NCBI RefSeq assembly: GCF_041320705.1
Contig: NZ_JBGGTQ010000001.1
Span: 589,317 to 653,316 of the forward strand
DNA: 64,000 nt
Direction of reading: 5' to 3'
Source of the DNA: Kineococcus mangrovi
GTDB taxonomy: Bacteria; Actinomycetota; Actinomycetes; Actinomycetales; Kineococcaceae
Below, in pieces: positions 25,427 to 34,190 of this stretch. The notes under the pieces are model-generated. The model was given only the letters and a program-made list of their open reading frames with translations, ran no database searches and was not told where the DNA came from. Both the position numbers and the translations under genes were made by a program. The number at the start of each line of letters is the position of its first letter. Within the stretch, counting starts at the first letter, position 1.

Positions 25427-26163
25427 CGGGCGAGCGCCTCCGCCTGCAGCGCGGCGAGCCTGCTCGTGCCGGCCAGGGCGAGGTCGAGCAGCGCGTCGAG
25501 CTCGGCGCGGTCGAACGGCGCCCCCTCGGCCGTGCCCTGCACCTCGACGAACCTCCCGTCGCCGGTGACGACGACGTTCATGTCGGTCTCGGCGCGCACG
25601 TCCTCGACGTAGGGCAGGTCCAGGACGGGCACCCCGTCGACGACGCCGACGCTGATGGCCGAGACGGACCCGGTGAGCGGCTGCTTCGAGGCCTTGACGA
25701 GGCCCTGGCCGCGGGCCCAGGTGATCGCGTCCGCGAGCGCCACGTAGGCCCCGGTGATCGCGGCGGTGCGGGTGCCGCCGTCGGCCTGCAGGACGTCGCA
25801 GTCCAGGACGACGGTGTTCTCGCCCAGCTGGGCGGTGTCGACCACGGCGCGCAGGGAGCGGCCGACGAGGCGGGAGATCTCGTGGGTGCGGCCGCCGATC
25901 CTGCCCTTGACGGACTCGCGGTCGCTGCGGGTGTTCGTCGAGCGCGGCAGCATCGCGTACTCCGCGGTGACCCAGCCCTGCCCCGACCCCTTGCGCCAGC
26001 GCGGGACGCCCTCGGTGAAGGAGGCCGCGCACAGCACCCGGGTGCGGCCGAACTCCACGAGGACGCTGCCCTCGGCGTGGTCGAGCCAGTTGCGGGTGAT
26101 GGTCACGGGGCGCAGCTCGTCGGCGGCGCGACCGTCGGCGCGGGTGGGGGTCTGATCGCTCAC
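25423..26163 (-). CDS. rph: Ribonuclease PH
   Basis: 246 residues. Phosphorolytic 3'-to-5' exoribonuclease that trims tRNA 3' ends. Family features: [32 protein letters not shown], the [34 protein letters not shown] signature (in pieces), [23 protein letters not shown] and [24 protein letters not shown] 26163 is used. A CACACT at 26176-26171, 7 nt upstream, could be a leaderless -10. Translationally coupled to rdgB. Confidence 0.95.
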   Translation of the reverse strand: MSDQTPTRADGRAADELRPVTITRNWLDHAEGSVLVEFGRTRVLCAASFTEGVPRWRKGSGQGWVTAEYAMLPRSTNTRSDRESVKGRIGGRTHEISRLVGRSLRAVVDTAQLGENTVVLDCDVLQADGGTRTAAITGAYVALADAITWARGQGLVKASKQPLTGSVSAISVGVVDGVPVLDLPYVEDVRAETDMNVVVTGDGRFVEVQGTAEGAPFDRAELDALLDLALAGTSRLAALQAEALAR

Positions 26164-26201
26164 CCCTCCAGTGTGACCGATCACGTCCCGTCGCGCTCGT
26201 A

Positions 26202-26222
26202 ATACACTGCGTCGCAATGCAT
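26202..26222. promoter_or_regulatory. 21-bp palindrome, TetR-type operator candidate
   Basis: Imperfect inverted repeat ATaCAcTGCG-t-CGCAaTGcAT, 16 of 21 positions symmetric, in the divergent region between rph and the gene at 26277. The TGCGnCGCA core with AT flanks is typical of TetR-family operators. No TetR gene is in the window. Confidence 0.4.
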
Positions 26223-26276
26223 GGTCGTTCGGTGAACGTGCCTCCACCGGGGCCCGCCGGGGTCCATGCTGACCCC

Positions 26277-26666
26277 ATGTCTCGACGTTCGACGGCGGCC
26301 CTGGTGCCCGGTGACCGCGTCGTCACCGGCCTGGCCGACCACGAGGGTGTGGTGCTGCGCCCGCTGCGGTGGAGCCCGCGGCCCCTGACCGGCACGACGG
26401 TGCGCGAGGTCGCCGCGGTCCGCCGCACCGGCCCGTGGCGCCGCCGCGTCGTCCTGGAGTTCACCGACGGCGCCCGCAGCCAGGCCGTGGCGGCCGCGGC
26501 GCGCTGGACGCTCGCCCCGGCTCCGGCCGGGCGGACCCCGGGGCTCAGAGCGCGCCGAGGTAGAGCGGACCGGTCTCGTCGACGTCGACCAGCTGCGGTC
26601 CCAGCTGGGGCCCCAGGAAGCGCTGCGCCAGGAGGCGGAACGCGCGGGCGTCGCCGGTCGAGGTGA
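26277..26666 (+). CDS. Hypothetical basic protein overlapping the displaced murI 3' end
   Basis: 129 residues. The first about 85 form a compact sequence ([45 protein letters not shown]) that could be a small beta domain; the last about 40 are Arg/Pro/Gly-rich and read antisense through the left 157-bp repeat. Because that repeat is the original murI end, the gene probably overlapped murI tail to tail before the insertion. A CATGCT 6 nt before ATG 26277 fits a leaderless start. No family recognised; the C-terminal part may not be meaningful. Confidence 0.5.
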   Translation: MSRRSTAALVPGDRVVTGLADHEGVVLRPLRWSPRPLTGTTVREVAAVRRTGPWRRRVVLEFTDGARSQAVAAAARWTLAPAPAGRTPGLRARRGRADRSRRRRPAAVPAGAPGSAAPGGGTRGRRRSR

Positions 26667-26699
26667 ACCGGTGCCGCGGCTGCGGCAGGTCGTCCGGGC
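26543..26699. repeat. Left copy of perfect 157-bp direct repeat (murI 3' end)
   Basis: Identical base for base to 29156-29312. It contains the last 51 codons and stop of murI. The bases on either side of both copies differ (G/T before, C/G after), which fixes the limits. Confidence 0.97.
26545..26699 (-). pseudogene. Displaced C-terminal remnant of murI
   Basis: Encodes the last 51 residues of MurI (from [14 protein letters not shown] to the stop) without the catalytic parts. On the minus strand the frame continues upstream into the inserted DNA to an ATG at 26772, adding about 24 unrelated residues rich in Cys; this is unlikely to be a working protein. Confidence 0.85.
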
Positions 26700-26805
26700 C
26701 GAACCCGCTCCCACGCCATGGCCAGCCGAACGACAGCATGCAGTCACAGCAGCATGTAGACCGAGAAGCCATTCTTTGTACCTACTGCTCCGCCAAGGAC
26801 TCCGC

Positions 26806-26811
26806 TACGCT
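26806..26811 (+). promoter_or_regulatory. -10 element TACGCT of the inserted gene
   Basis: Six bases separate TACGCT from ATG 26818, with no ribosome site. The inserted gene uses the same leaderless layout as host genes, so it can be expressed by an actinobacterial host. Confidence 0.5.
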
Positions 26812-26817
26812 AAGTGA

Positions 26818-29142
26818 ATGCCAGGTACCGAGGTTGCCGGAGACACGGGTCGAGACTTCGAACAGCGAGCCCTAGCCCTGGCTAGGGCCATCTATGACCC
26901 ATCAGGCAATCAGGGTTCAGTTATGTTTCGCGGGCGAGAGCATGACGCCGTCTTCATCAGCGATCGAAACGTGGTCGCTTTGGAGTTCACCACACTGGGC
27001 AAGAAGGACAAGGCAAAATATGACGGAGAAAAACTTCGAGATATTCTCAAAGATTTCTCCATCTCCCCAGAACACAGATACAAATCACTGCAAGGCTTCT
27101 TCGTAACTGAACAAGAACCGAATGTTGATCAGAGGGCGGTCATCGAACAGATCGCAAAAGCGAGCAATCTACAGATCCAAGCCATCAGTCTAACAACTCT
27201 ACGCAAGCTACTCATCGACACAGAAGCTTATATTGCCCTACGAAGGCAAGCACCCTTCGGCAGCACCGACTATCGTCTCGGCGATCCAATCAAGCCCTCC
27301 GCGCAATCAATGCCCTACGTCGAACCGAAACTACAAGAAGGGGACTCGACCCTTAGCCTGTCGGATGTACTAGCTCGGGCCGCACAGGGGGGGCGTCTTG
27401 TACTAACGGCAGATTACGGAGCAGGCAAAAGCGAGGCCCTTCGTCAAGGTTTCGAGCGATATCGAAAAGAGCACTTTCGCCATCCAGCCAATCGTCCATT
27501 TCCGCTACATATTAACCTTAGAGACTGCTACGGATTGCGCAGCTCTCGAGAAGTGATCAGACGTCACGCCGAGGAAATTGACTTCCCCGCCGAGGGCGGA
27601 CTGCTAGCAGCATGGCGAGCTGGGGCATGCACTCTACTGCTCGACGGCTTTGACGAGCTTGTGCCAACTCGATGGGTCGGCGGCGCTCGAGATCTACGTC
27701 AGGTGCGGCGCCAGGCGCTAGAACCTGTTCGCAGGCTCATCGAGGAGACCCCCACCGGGAGTGGAATCATCGTCGCCGGTCGCGCGCAGTACTTCACTTC
27801 GGACCCGGAAATTCTAGAGACTCTTGGTTTGCAAGCAGAATCAGCTTCTTTGGTGCGTCTACTGGACCTAACAGCTGACCAGGTTCCAGAACTACTCGGG
27901 GATGACACTGCTCGCCTGCCTCATTGGCTTCCGACTAGACCACTTCTGCTTCGATTTTTAGCAGCCGCTAATCTGCTGCCTCTTCTGTCGGAGCTGCCAC
28001 AAGACGCCGGCGAAGCATGGCGTCAGATATTAGGCATGATCGCGAGACGTGAAGCAGACCGGGTCAGCGCCATCACTCCATCGACATTCCAGGCTCTCCT
28101 GGCAAGGGTGGCCACGGCATCAAAGAGTTCAGCGGATAGTGACGGCGCACTCTCAATGAAAGACCTCAGGACCGCTTTTCGAGCCGTATGCGGTTATGAG
28201 GCAGATGAGGAAGGACTGCAGGTTCTACAACGCCTTCCTGGACTTGCAAGCGCGTCCACAACAGACATGAACGATGAGTCTCGTCGATTCGTCGATATAA
28301 GTCTGGCCGATGCGGCTTATGGGTATGACCTGAGCGAACATGCGCAGGCGCCTTACGCCGATCACCCCCTAGCCCAGCAGGCCGGCTGGGCGACGGCATC
28401 TCGCGATCTTTCAATCGCGGTTGCTGGCGCGTCCCTCGTTGGCAAATCTTTCGGCGCGGGCACTGTGACCTCAGCCTATGCCAGGCGCATAGACTTGAAT
28501 GTCAGCGACAGCATCCTGTTCGACTTGGCCAGACTAAGTGACTCCCTTGAGAGTGACGGAAAAAACGCAAAGCTACCTGCTCCATTCTTTGCGGAATTAC
28601 TTATTCCTAATCTTTCCCTCTCCGGAGAGGCGGCCTCACTAGTCTCTCGCGGAACTTTTCGGGACTGCCTTATCGACGAAGTCGACGTGCAGGATATCGA
28701 CCCCGAAATGGGTGGTCTCCCAACATTCATCAGTTGCGTGATCGGTCATATTTCAGGCTGGTCCGATGTTCCGCCTGCACTGCAGAACAACTTCTCTGAT
28801 TGCACACTAGAGGCCTTCACATCTGCCGCTCAAACGACTGCCGGACTGTTCGGCCTTGACCTACCGCAGACAGAGCGGATTGCATTAGTGATTCTTCAGA
28901 AAGTTTATGCCCAGGCTGGCGCCGGCAGGCGCGAGTCCGCCCTTTCGCGTGGTCTTCCACTGAAGGACAGAGAAAGCGTAGCAGAGGTGACGGCGCGTCT
29001 CGTGAATTCCGGACTTTTAATCAAGTCGCCAGGAAAGAACGAACCACGACTTCTTCCATCAAGGGCTGCGAGAGGGGCAGTTCTGCACGTTCTGGCTCGT
29101 CCCAGCGCGTTTCAACTCGGACGCCTGGAAGCCGAAATCTAA
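26818..29142 (+). CDS. Nuclease-like/NACHT STAND NTPase, candidate antiphage defence protein
   Basis: 774 residues. Residues 1-140 resemble a PD-(D/E)XK/Mrr-type nuclease fold: GRDFEQRALALARAIY, then D43 and E56-F-T58 on adjacent strands, with K62, K63 and K65 after them. The canonical E-x-K is replaced by E-x-T, so catalysis is uncertain. A P-loop NTPase follows: Walker A ADYGAGKS (198-205) and a NACHT-type Walker B CTLLLDGFDEL (271-281, D276, D279, E280), then IIVAGRAQYF near 317-326. The remaining about 400 residues are helical, with no family I recognise, and would be the sensor. Domain order effector-NACHT-sensor is that of Avs/bNACHT defence proteins. A/T-rich codon use differs from every neighbour, so it is acquired. 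Confidence 0.8.
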   Translation: MPGTEVAGDTGRDFEQRALALARAIYDPSGNQGSVMFRGREHDAVFISDRNVVALEFTTLGKKDKAKYDGEKLRDILKDFSISPEHRYKSLQGFFVTEQEPNVDQRAVIEQIAKASNLQIQAISLTTLRKLLIDTEAYIALRRQAPFGSTDYRLGDPIKPSAQSMPYVEPKLQEGDSTLSLSDVLARAAQGGRLVLTADYGAGKSEALRQGFERYRKEHFRHPANRPFPLHINLRDCYGLRSSREVIRRHAEEIDFPAEGGLLAAWRAGACTLLLDGFDELVPTRWVGGARDLRQVRRQALEPVRRLIEETPTGSGIIVAGRAQYFTSDPEILETLGLQAESASLVRLLDLTADQVPELLGDDTARLPHWLPTRPLLLRFLAAANLLPLLSELPQDAGEAWRQILGMIARREADRVSAITPSTFQALLARVATASKSSADSDGALSMKDLRTAFRAVCGYEADEEGLQVLQRLPGLASASTTDMNDESRRFVDISLADAAYGYDLSEHAQAPYADHPLAQQAGWATASRDLSIAVAGASLVGKSFGAGTVTSAYARRIDLNVSDSILFDLARLSDSLESDGKNAKLPAPFFAELLIPNLSLSGEAASLVSRGTFRDCLIDEVDVQDIDPEMGGLPTFISCVIGHISGWSDVPPALQNNFSDCTLEAFTSAAQTTAGLFGLDLPQTERIALVILQKVYAQAGAGRRESALSRGLPLKDRESVAEVTARLVNSGLLIKSPGKNEPRLLPSRAARGAVLHVLARPSAFQLGRLEAEI

Positions 29143-29155
29143 GAAGGAGGCCGAT

Positions 29156-29312
29156 GCTCAGAGCGCGCCGAGGTAGAGCGGACCGGTCTCGTCGACGTCG
29201 ACCAGCTGCGGTCCCAGCTGGGGCCCCAGGAAGCGCTGCGCCAGGAGGCGGAACGCGCGGGCGTCGCCGGTCGAGGTGAACCGGTGCCGCGGCTGCGGCA
29301 GGTCGTCCGGGC
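29156..29312. repeat. Right copy of perfect 157-bp direct repeat (3' end of intact murI)
   Basis: Same sequence as 26543-26699, here in place as the 3' end of the complete murI gene. Confidence 0.97.
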
Positions 29313-29997
29313 GCAGCAGCTCGCGCGCCGCGAGCTCGCGGTAGACGTCGAACGCCGTCTCCTCCGCGCTCGAGACGAGGGTCACGTCGTCCCCGACGAC
29401 GCTGCGCAGCACCGCCATCAGCAACGGGTAGTGCGTGCAGCCCAGGACGAGGGTGTCGACGTCGGCCGCGACCGCCGGGGCCAGGTACTCGCGCGCGGCC
29501 GTCAGCAGTTCCGGCCCGCTCGTCACCCCGCGCTCGACGAACTCCACGAACGCCGGGCACGCCGCCGTCGTCAGCGCCAGGTGCGGCGCGGCCGCGAAGG
29601 CGTCCTCGTAGGCCCGCGAGGAGATTGTCGCCCGGGTGCCGATGACACCGACACGGCCGTTGCGGGTGGCGCGCACGGCGCGGCGCACGGCCGGCTGGAT
29701 GACCTCCACGACGGGCACGTCGTAGCGCTCGCGGGCGTCGCGCAGCATGGCCGCCGAGGCGGAATTGCAGGCGATGACGAGCATCTTCACGCCCGACTCC
29801 ACGAGCCGGTCGAGCACGTCGAGCGCGAGGCGGCGGACCTCGGCGATCGGCCGGGGGCCGTAGGGGGCGTGCGCGGTGTCCCCCACGTAGTGCACCGGCT
29901 CGTGCGGCAGCTGGTCCAGCACCGCGCGGGCGACGGTGAGCCCGCCGACCCCCGAGTCGAACACGCCGATCGGGAGCCCCGCGTCGGCGCTCGTCAC
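29158..29997 (-). CDS. murI: Glutamate racemase
   Basis: 279 residues. Makes D-glutamate for peptidoglycan. Both catalytic cysteines are present, in VIACNSASA and LGCTHYPLL, with the N-terminal [16 protein letters not shown] and [11 protein letters not shown] motifs. The GTG at 29997 overlaps the DUF2017 stop as GTGA. The last 157 bp (including 4 bases around the stop) are repeated beyond the inserted gene. Because the two copies are identical, the protein is unchanged whichever copy is ancestral. Confidence 0.95.
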   Translation of the reverse strand: MTSADAGLPIGVFDSGVGGLTVARAVLDQLPHEPVHYVGDTAHAPYGPRPIAEVRRLALDVLDRLVESGVKMLVIACNSASAAMLRDARERYDVPVVEVIQPAVRRAVRATRNGRVGVIGTRATISSRAYEDAFAAAPHLALTTAACPAFVEFVERGVTSGPELLTAAREYLAPAVAADVDTLVLGCTHYPLLMAVLRSVVGDDVTLVSSAEETAFDVYRELAARELLRPDDLPQPRHRFTSTGDARAFRLLAQRFLGPQLGPQLVDVDETGPLYLGAL

Positions 29998-30587
29998 GGG
30001 AGGGACCTCACGAGCGTCTCCTGGAGGTGGGTGGTGAAGTCGTACACGGCCCACGCCCAGCGGGCGGGGTCGTCCTCGGCGAGGTCCTCGTAGGCGTCGT
30101 GGTCGTCGCTGACGCCCAGCCGGGTACCCAGGGCGAGCCGGATGTCGTTGAGCGCCACGAGCCAGGTGCGGGCACCGTCGGCGTCGAGCTGCACACGCCC
30201 GCCCTGCCCCACGACGGGGTCCAGCGTGGCGAGCAGCGCGCGCGCCGCGGCGGCCTTGCGCTCGCGCAGCCCCCGCTCGGTGAACCGGCGGAAGTCCGCC
30301 GAGGCCTGCGGGTCGTCGTCGGCGTAGGCGTTGGGCAGCAACCGCTGCAGGACCTCGTCCTCCGGCACCGTCGTCGGGCCGTCGGCGCCGAGGTCGGGGA
30401 CGTCCTCGAACCGGGGCAGGTCCTGCAACCCCAGCTCGGCGGCCAGCGGGTCCACCGGCCGCGCCGGGGGTTCGGGCACGTCCAGCAGCTCGACGACCTC
30501 GCGCGCCAGGGAGGCCAGGAGATCGGCCTCGGAGACGTGCAGGGTGAGGGAGAACAGACCGTGCCGGGAGCGTCGGAAGGTGGCCAC
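29994..30587 (-). CDS. DUF2017 family protein
   Basis: 197 residues. Conserved actinobacterial partner gene found between clpS and murI. Recognisable parts are [62 protein letters not shown] (in pieces), the [17 protein letters not shown] helix and [16 protein letters not shown]. Function unknown. GTG 30587 follows the clpS stop with no gap, and its own stop overlaps murI, so clpS-DUF2017-murI is one operon. Confidence 0.88.
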   Translation of the reverse strand: MATFRRSRHGLFSLTLHVSEADLLASLAREVVELLDVPEPPARPVDPLAAELGLQDLPRFEDVPDLGADGPTTVPEDEVLQRLLPNAYADDDPQASADFRRFTERGLRERKAAAARALLATLDPVVGQGGRVQLDADGARTWLVALNDIRLALGTRLGVSDDHDAYEDLAEDDPARWAWAVYDFTTHLQETLVRSLP

Positions 30588-30887
30588 TCACTCGTCCTTC
30601 TGCAAGGTCGCCCACAGCCCGTAGCCGTGCATCGCCTCGACGTCGCGTTCCATGGACTCCCGGGTCCCCGAGCTCACCACGGCCCGGCCCTTGGAGTGCA
30701 CGTCCATCATGAGGGCCTCCGCCTTGGCCTCGGAGTAGCCGAAGTGGGTGCGGAAGACGTACGTCACGTAGGACATGAGGTTCACCGGGTCGTTCCAGAC
30801 GAGGGTGACCCAGGGGACGTCCGGGCTGGTGGTGAGGTCGGCTTCCGGACGCTCGAGCTCGGTGGGAGCGGTCAGGACGGCGGACAC
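30588..30887 (-). CDS. clpS: ATP-dependent Clp protease adaptor ClpS
   Basis: 99 residues. Delivers N-degron substrates to ClpC/ClpA-ClpP. Contains the ligand-pocket motif [16 protein letters not shown] and the [12 protein letters not shown] segment. The N-terminal 25 residues are a flexible extension typical of the family. GTG 30887 lies 6 nt after a TAGACT -10, a leaderless start. Head of the clpS-DUF2017-murI operon and divergent from pncB. Confidence 0.93.
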   Translation of the reverse strand: MSAVLTAPTELERPEADLTTSPDVPWVTLVWNDPVNLMSYVTYVFRTHFGYSEAKAEALMMDVHSKGRAVVSSGTRESMERDVEAMHGYGLWATLQKDE

Positions 30888-30893
30888 CCGTGC

Positions 30894-30921
30894 AGTCTAG
30901 GCAACCGGACGTGGCTAGATT
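30894..30921. promoter_or_regulatory. Back-to-back leaderless promoters of clpS and pncB
   Basis: Minus-strand TAGACT (30899-30894) lies 6 nt from the clpS GTG, and plus-strand TAGATT (30916-30921) lies 6 nt from the pncB ATG. The two starts are 40 bp apart, so the -35 regions overlap the opposite promoter. Confidence 0.55.
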
Positions 30922-30927
30922 CGCTGC

Positions 30928-32220
30928 ATGGTGAGCACCGCCCTGCTGACGGACCACTACGAGCTGACGATGCTGCAGGCCGCGCTGTCCGACGGGACCG
31001 GCGACCGCGCCTGCACGTTCGAGGTCTTCGGGCGACGGCTGCCCGAGGGGCGCCGCTACGGCGTGGTGGCCGGCACCGCCCGCGTCCTGGACGCGGTGCG
31101 CGACTTCACCTTCGACCCCGACGTGCTGTCCGGGCTGCGCGGCGTCCTGGACGACCGCACGCTCGACTGGCTCGCCCGGTACCGGTTCTCCGGGTCGATC
31201 GAGGGGTACGCCGAGGGCGAGCTGTGGTTCCCCGGCTCCCCGGTCCTGACCGTCACGGGCACCTTCGCGCAGGCCGTCGTGCTCGAGACGGTCGTGCTGT
31301 CGATCCTCAACCACGACTGCGCGATCGCCGCCGCCGCGTCCCGGATGGCGCAGGCCGCCGGGGACCGCCCGCTCATCGAGATGGGCTCGCGCCGCACCCA
31401 CGAGCAGGCCGCCGTCGCCGCCTCCCGCGCCGCCCACCTCGCCGGGTTCACCTCCACCTCGAACCTGCAGGCCGGGGCGTCCTACGGCATCCCCACCTCG
31501 GGGACGTCCGCGCACGCCTTCACGCTGCTGCACGACACCGAGGCCGAGGCCTTCCGCGCCCAGGTCGCGGCCCTCGGCGCCGGGACGACGCTGCTCGTCG
31601 ACACGTACGACATCACCGCCGGGATCGCCACGGCCGTCGAGGTCGCCGGCCCGCAGCTGGGCGCCGTGCGCATCGACTCCGGCGACCTGGAGGTGCTCGC
31701 CGTGCAGGCCCGGGCGCAGCTGGACTCCCTGGGCGCCACCGGGACCCGCATCGTCGTCTCCGGCGACCTCGACGAGTACGCCCTCGCCGCCCTGCGCGCC
31801 GCGCCCGTCGACGGGTACGGCGTCGGCACCTCGCTCGTGACCGGGTCCGGGGCGCCGACCGCCGGGCTGGTCTACAAGCTCGTCGAGGTGGACGGGCGCC
31901 CCGTCGCCAAGCGGTCCACGTCCAAGGTCACCCAGGGCGGCCGCAAGACCGCCGTGCGGCGGCACCGGCAGACCGGCACCGCGACCGACGAGGTCCTCGG
32001 CGTCGGCTTCACCCCACCGCGCGAACCCAACGACCGGCCGCTGCAGGTGCCGCTGGTCACCGACGGCGAACGCGTCGCGGACCTGCCGGACCTGGCGGCC
32101 TCCCGCGAGCACCTGCGCCGGGCCCTCGTGACCCTGCCCTGGGACGGGCTGGCCCTGTCGAAGGGCGAACCGGCCATCCCCACGACCGTCCTGGCCTCCG
32201 AGCGGGAGGTGGCCCGGTGA
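30928..32220 (+). CDS. pncB: Nicotinate phosphoribosyltransferase
   Basis: 430 residues. Makes nicotinate mononucleotide from nicotinate and PRPP for NAD salvage. Family features: [15 protein letters not shown] at the N-terminus, [58 protein letters not shown] and the GVGTSLVTG phosphate loop. ATG 30928 is set by the leaderless promoter. The stop overlaps the pncA start as GTGA, so the two NAD-salvage enzymes are coupled. Confidence 0.95.
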   Translation: MVSTALLTDHYELTMLQAALSDGTGDRACTFEVFGRRLPEGRRYGVVAGTARVLDAVRDFTFDPDVLSGLRGVLDDRTLDWLARYRFSGSIEGYAEGELWFPGSPVLTVTGTFAQAVVLETVVLSILNHDCAIAAAASRMAQAAGDRPLIEMGSRRTHEQAAVAASRAAHLAGFTSTSNLQAGASYGIPTSGTSAHAFTLLHDTEAEAFRAQVAALGAGTTLLVDTYDITAGIATAVEVAGPQLGAVRIDSGDLEVLAVQARAQLDSLGATGTRIVVSGDLDEYALAALRAAPVDGYGVGTSLVTGSGAPTAGLVYKLVEVDGRPVAKRSTSKVTQGGRKTAVRRHRQTGTATDEVLGVGFTPPREPNDRPLQVPLVTDGERVADLPDLAASREHLRRALVTLPWDGLALSKGEPAIPTTVLASEREVAR

Positions 32221-32834
32221 CCCGCGCGCTCGTCGTCGTCGACGTCCAGAACGACTTCTGCCCCGGCGGGGCGCTCGCCGTCGCCGGCGGGGACGAGGTC
32301 GCCCGGGCGATCAGCCAGCTGCTGTCCCGCGACACCGGCGACGGCCGGGGCATCGCCTACGACCACGTCGTGGCGACGCAGGACTTCCACCTCGACCCCG
32401 GCGCCCACTTCTCCGACACCCCGGACTTCGTCGACTCCTGGCCCCCGCACTGCCGGGCCGGGTCCACCGGGGCGCTGCTGCACGACGACCTCGACACCTC
32501 CCGCGTGGAGGCCGTGTTCCGCAAGGGTCAGTACGCGGCGGCGTACTCGGGGTTCGAGGGGGTGTCCACCACCGTCACCGCCGAGGGCGGCGAACTCGAC
32601 ACCGGTCTGGCGGACTGGTTGCGCGGCAAGGGGGTCGACCAGGTCCACGTCGTCGGCCTGGCGACCGACCACTGCGTGCGCGCCACCGCCGTGGACGCGG
32701 CCCGCGCGGGGTTCCGCACGACGGTGCTGCTCGGGCTCACCGCCGGGATCTCGGCCGCGACGGTCCAGGCGGCGCTGGTGGAGCTGCGCGAGCACGGGGT
32801 CACCCTGATCGGGGACCCCGTGCTGCAGGGCTGA
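32217..32834 (+). CDS. pncA: Nicotinamidase
   Basis: 205 residues. Converts nicotinamide to nicotinate, the substrate of PncB. Catalytic Asp in [14 protein letters not shown], the metal-site [11 protein letters not shown], Lys in [13 protein letters not shown] and nucleophile Cys in [10 protein letters not shown] are all present. Coupled to pncB. Its stop abuts that of the convergent RDD gene inside a GCTGATCAGC palindrome. Confidence 0.95.
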   Translation: MTRALVVVDVQNDFCPGGALAVAGGDEVARAISQLLSRDTGDGRGIAYDHVVATQDFHLDPGAHFSDTPDFVDSWPPHCRAGSTGALLHDDLDTSRVEAVFRKGQYAAAYSGFEGVSTTVTAEGGELDTGLADWLRGKGVDQVHVVGLATDHCVRATAVDAARAGFRTTVLLGLTAGISAATVQAALVELREHGVTLIGDPVLQG

Positions 32835-33560
32835 TCAGCGCTTGACCACGACGGTGCGGGCCAGCTTGTCGTGCAGGGCCTGCTTGCGCTGGTCCCAGCA
32901 GGGCCAGAGGAAGTCCAGCAGCAGGTACAGCGGGATGATCTGGCCCAGCATGTCGCACCCGACCCAGCGCGAGATGCACTGCAGCCAGCCGGGGTGGCCC
33001 GAGCGGTTCCAGTCCCGCACCCGCAGCCGGAACAGCGCCTTGCCCGGCGTCGCGCCGTAGAACCGCAGGGTGAGGATCGTGTAGACCGCGCTGACCGCCA
33101 GGACGATGAAGGTCAGGCTGCGCGCCGCACTGCCCTGGGTCGCGACGACGAGCTGGTCCAGGTACGTCTGCGTGTCACCGGCGACCAGGGCCGCCGTCGC
33201 GGAGTCCACCTGCGCCGTCAGCGTCCGCAGCGAGGACCAGCCGGCGAGGGTGGCGATGACCGAGACGAGCACCCAGTCGACGATCCGGGCCAGCAGCCGG
33301 AACCCCAGGCCGCCGAGCGCCTGCCCGTCCGGGGTCGCGATCGCCTTCACCCCCGGGGCGGGGTACTGCGACGGGGGGTACTGCGGGTGGGGCTGGTGCG
33401 GGCCGGCGTAGGGGTTGACCGGCGCCTTCGTCAGCGACGGCGGTCGTGCGGACGGCTGCTGGGCGTGGACGTGCTCGGTCCACCGCGCCCCGTCCCACCA
33501 GCGCAGGTCGGTGCTGCGCGGGTCGGACGGGTCGGGGTACCACCCGGGGGGCGTGCTCAT
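32835..33560 (-). CDS. DUF2510-RDD family membrane protein
   Basis: 241 residues. The N-terminal PPGWYPDPSDPRSTDLRWWDGARWTEHV is a DUF2510 motif, often cell-wall or membrane associated. A Pro/Tyr/Gln linker follows, then an RDD domain with hydrophobic segments near LLARIVDWVLVSVIATLAG, SLTFIVLAVSAVYTILTL and LGQIIPLYLLLDFLWP, and the characteristic YGATPGKALFRLRV. Role unknown. ATG 33560 opens MSTPPGW, where the DUF2510 starts. Confidence 0.85.
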   Translation of the reverse strand: MSTPPGWYPDPSDPRSTDLRWWDGARWTEHVHAQQPSARPPSLTKAPVNPYAGPHQPHPQYPPSQYPAPGVKAIATPDGQALGGLGFRLLARIVDWVLVSVIATLAGWSSLRTLTAQVDSATAALVAGDTQTYLDQLVVATQGSAARSLTFIVLAVSAVYTILTLRFYGATPGKALFRLRVRDWNRSGHPGWLQCISRWVGCDMLGQIIPLYLLLDFLWPCWDQRKQALHDKLARTVVVKR

Positions 33561-33582
33561 GGGTCCGAAGCCTGCCAGGTCC

Positions 33583-33693
33583 TCAGGCCACGCCGGACGC
33601 GGCCGGGTCGGTGCCGCCGACCGCGGCGAGGGCGCACGTGAGCGTGCCGGCCTCGGCGAGGTCCTCGCCGGTGAGGTCGTCCAGGAATTCCAT
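33583..33693 (-). CDS. Possible 36-residue peptide
   Basis: ATG 33693 to a stop at 33583 encodes a short acidic peptide (MEFLDDLTGEDLAEAG then a small-residue tail TLTCALAAVGGTDPAA). It has one Cys and a GG. The leader-like acidic first half and Gly/Ala second half recall RiPP precursors, but no modifying enzyme is near and no ribosome site is obvious. It fills the 168-bp gap between the RDD and SRPBCC genes. Confidence 0.2.
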   Translation of the reverse strand: MEFLDDLTGEDLAEAGTLTCALAAVGGTDPAASGVA

Positions 33694-33728
33694 ACCGGCG
33701 CAACGGGCACCGGGCGCCGGGGGTTCCG

Positions 33729-34184
33729 TCAGCTGAAGCGACGGACGATCTCGGAGTTCCGGTCGGCCAGCAGCTGGCGCAGCGTCCGCCGCACGAACAC
33801 GGCGTCGGCCACCCGGCCGAGCGCCCCCAGCGGCGAGCGCCACGACATCCGGTCGGTCATGATCGTCATGCCCGGGCCCTCGACCTCGAAGGTGTGCTCG
33901 TGCCGGAACCGCGCGAACGCCCCGGCCGCCATCTCGTCGACGAAGCGCCGGGGCCGCTCGAGCTCGGTGATGTGCGAGGTGTGGGTGAGGGGGAACCCGA
34001 GGATCCGCAACCGCCATTGGACCTTCTCCCCCCGCCCGATCCGGCCGCTGGTCCGGCCCGCGCCCTCGACGGCGCGGACCTTGAAGCGGCGGCCCGCCAC
34101 CCGTTCGACGTCGAGGTCCAGCGACATCTCGAAGACCTCGTCGAGGGGTGCGCGGACCATGGTCCGCTGGACGATCTCGGGCAC
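33729..34184 (-). CDS. SRPBCC (START-like) family protein
   Basis: 151 residues of the polyketide cyclase/ligand-binding fold: IVQRTMVRAPLDEVFEMSLDLDVE opening, WRLRILGFPLTHTSHITELERPRRFVDEM, FRHEHTFEVEGPGMTIMTDRMSWRSPLG and a C-terminal helix VFVRRTLRQLLADR. Likely binds a small hydrophobic ligand; no specific role. GTG 34184 lies 6 nt after a TAGGTT -10 whose TAG is also the stop codon of the helicase gene. Confidence 0.8.
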   Translation of the reverse strand: MPEIVQRTMVRAPLDEVFEMSLDLDVERVAGRRFKVRAVEGAGRTSGRIGRGEKVQWRLRILGFPLTHTSHITELERPRRFVDEMAAGAFARFRHEHTFEVEGPGMTIMTDRMSWRSPLGALGRVADAVFVRRTLRQLLADRNSEIVRRFS

Positions 34185-34190
34185 CTCAGC

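Larger units (their letters stand above)
26700..29155 (+). mobile_element. Inserted single-gene defence-type cassette at the murI 3' end
   Basis: 2456 bp between the two 157-bp repeats. Base composition changes sharply: 22 of 60 bases are G or C in 27001-27060 and 24 of 60 in 28561-28620, against well over 70 percent in neighbours. It holds one gene (26818-29142), 118 bp before it and 13 bp after it. No integrase, transposase or terminal inverted repeat is visible. The layout (intact murI at one end, displaced murI tail at the other) is that of an element that integrated at the 3' end of murI and carried a copy of that end. Confidence 0.75.

Noticed and set aside
26545..26772. 75-residue minus-strand frame ending in MurI C-terminal sequence
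   Set aside because: Treated as a displaced murI remnant: only the last 51 codons are MurI and the first 24 come from inserted DNA.
26543..29312. Insertion sequence or transposon with target-site duplication
   Set aside because: No transposase or terminal inverted repeats, and 157 bp is far too long for an ordinary target duplication.
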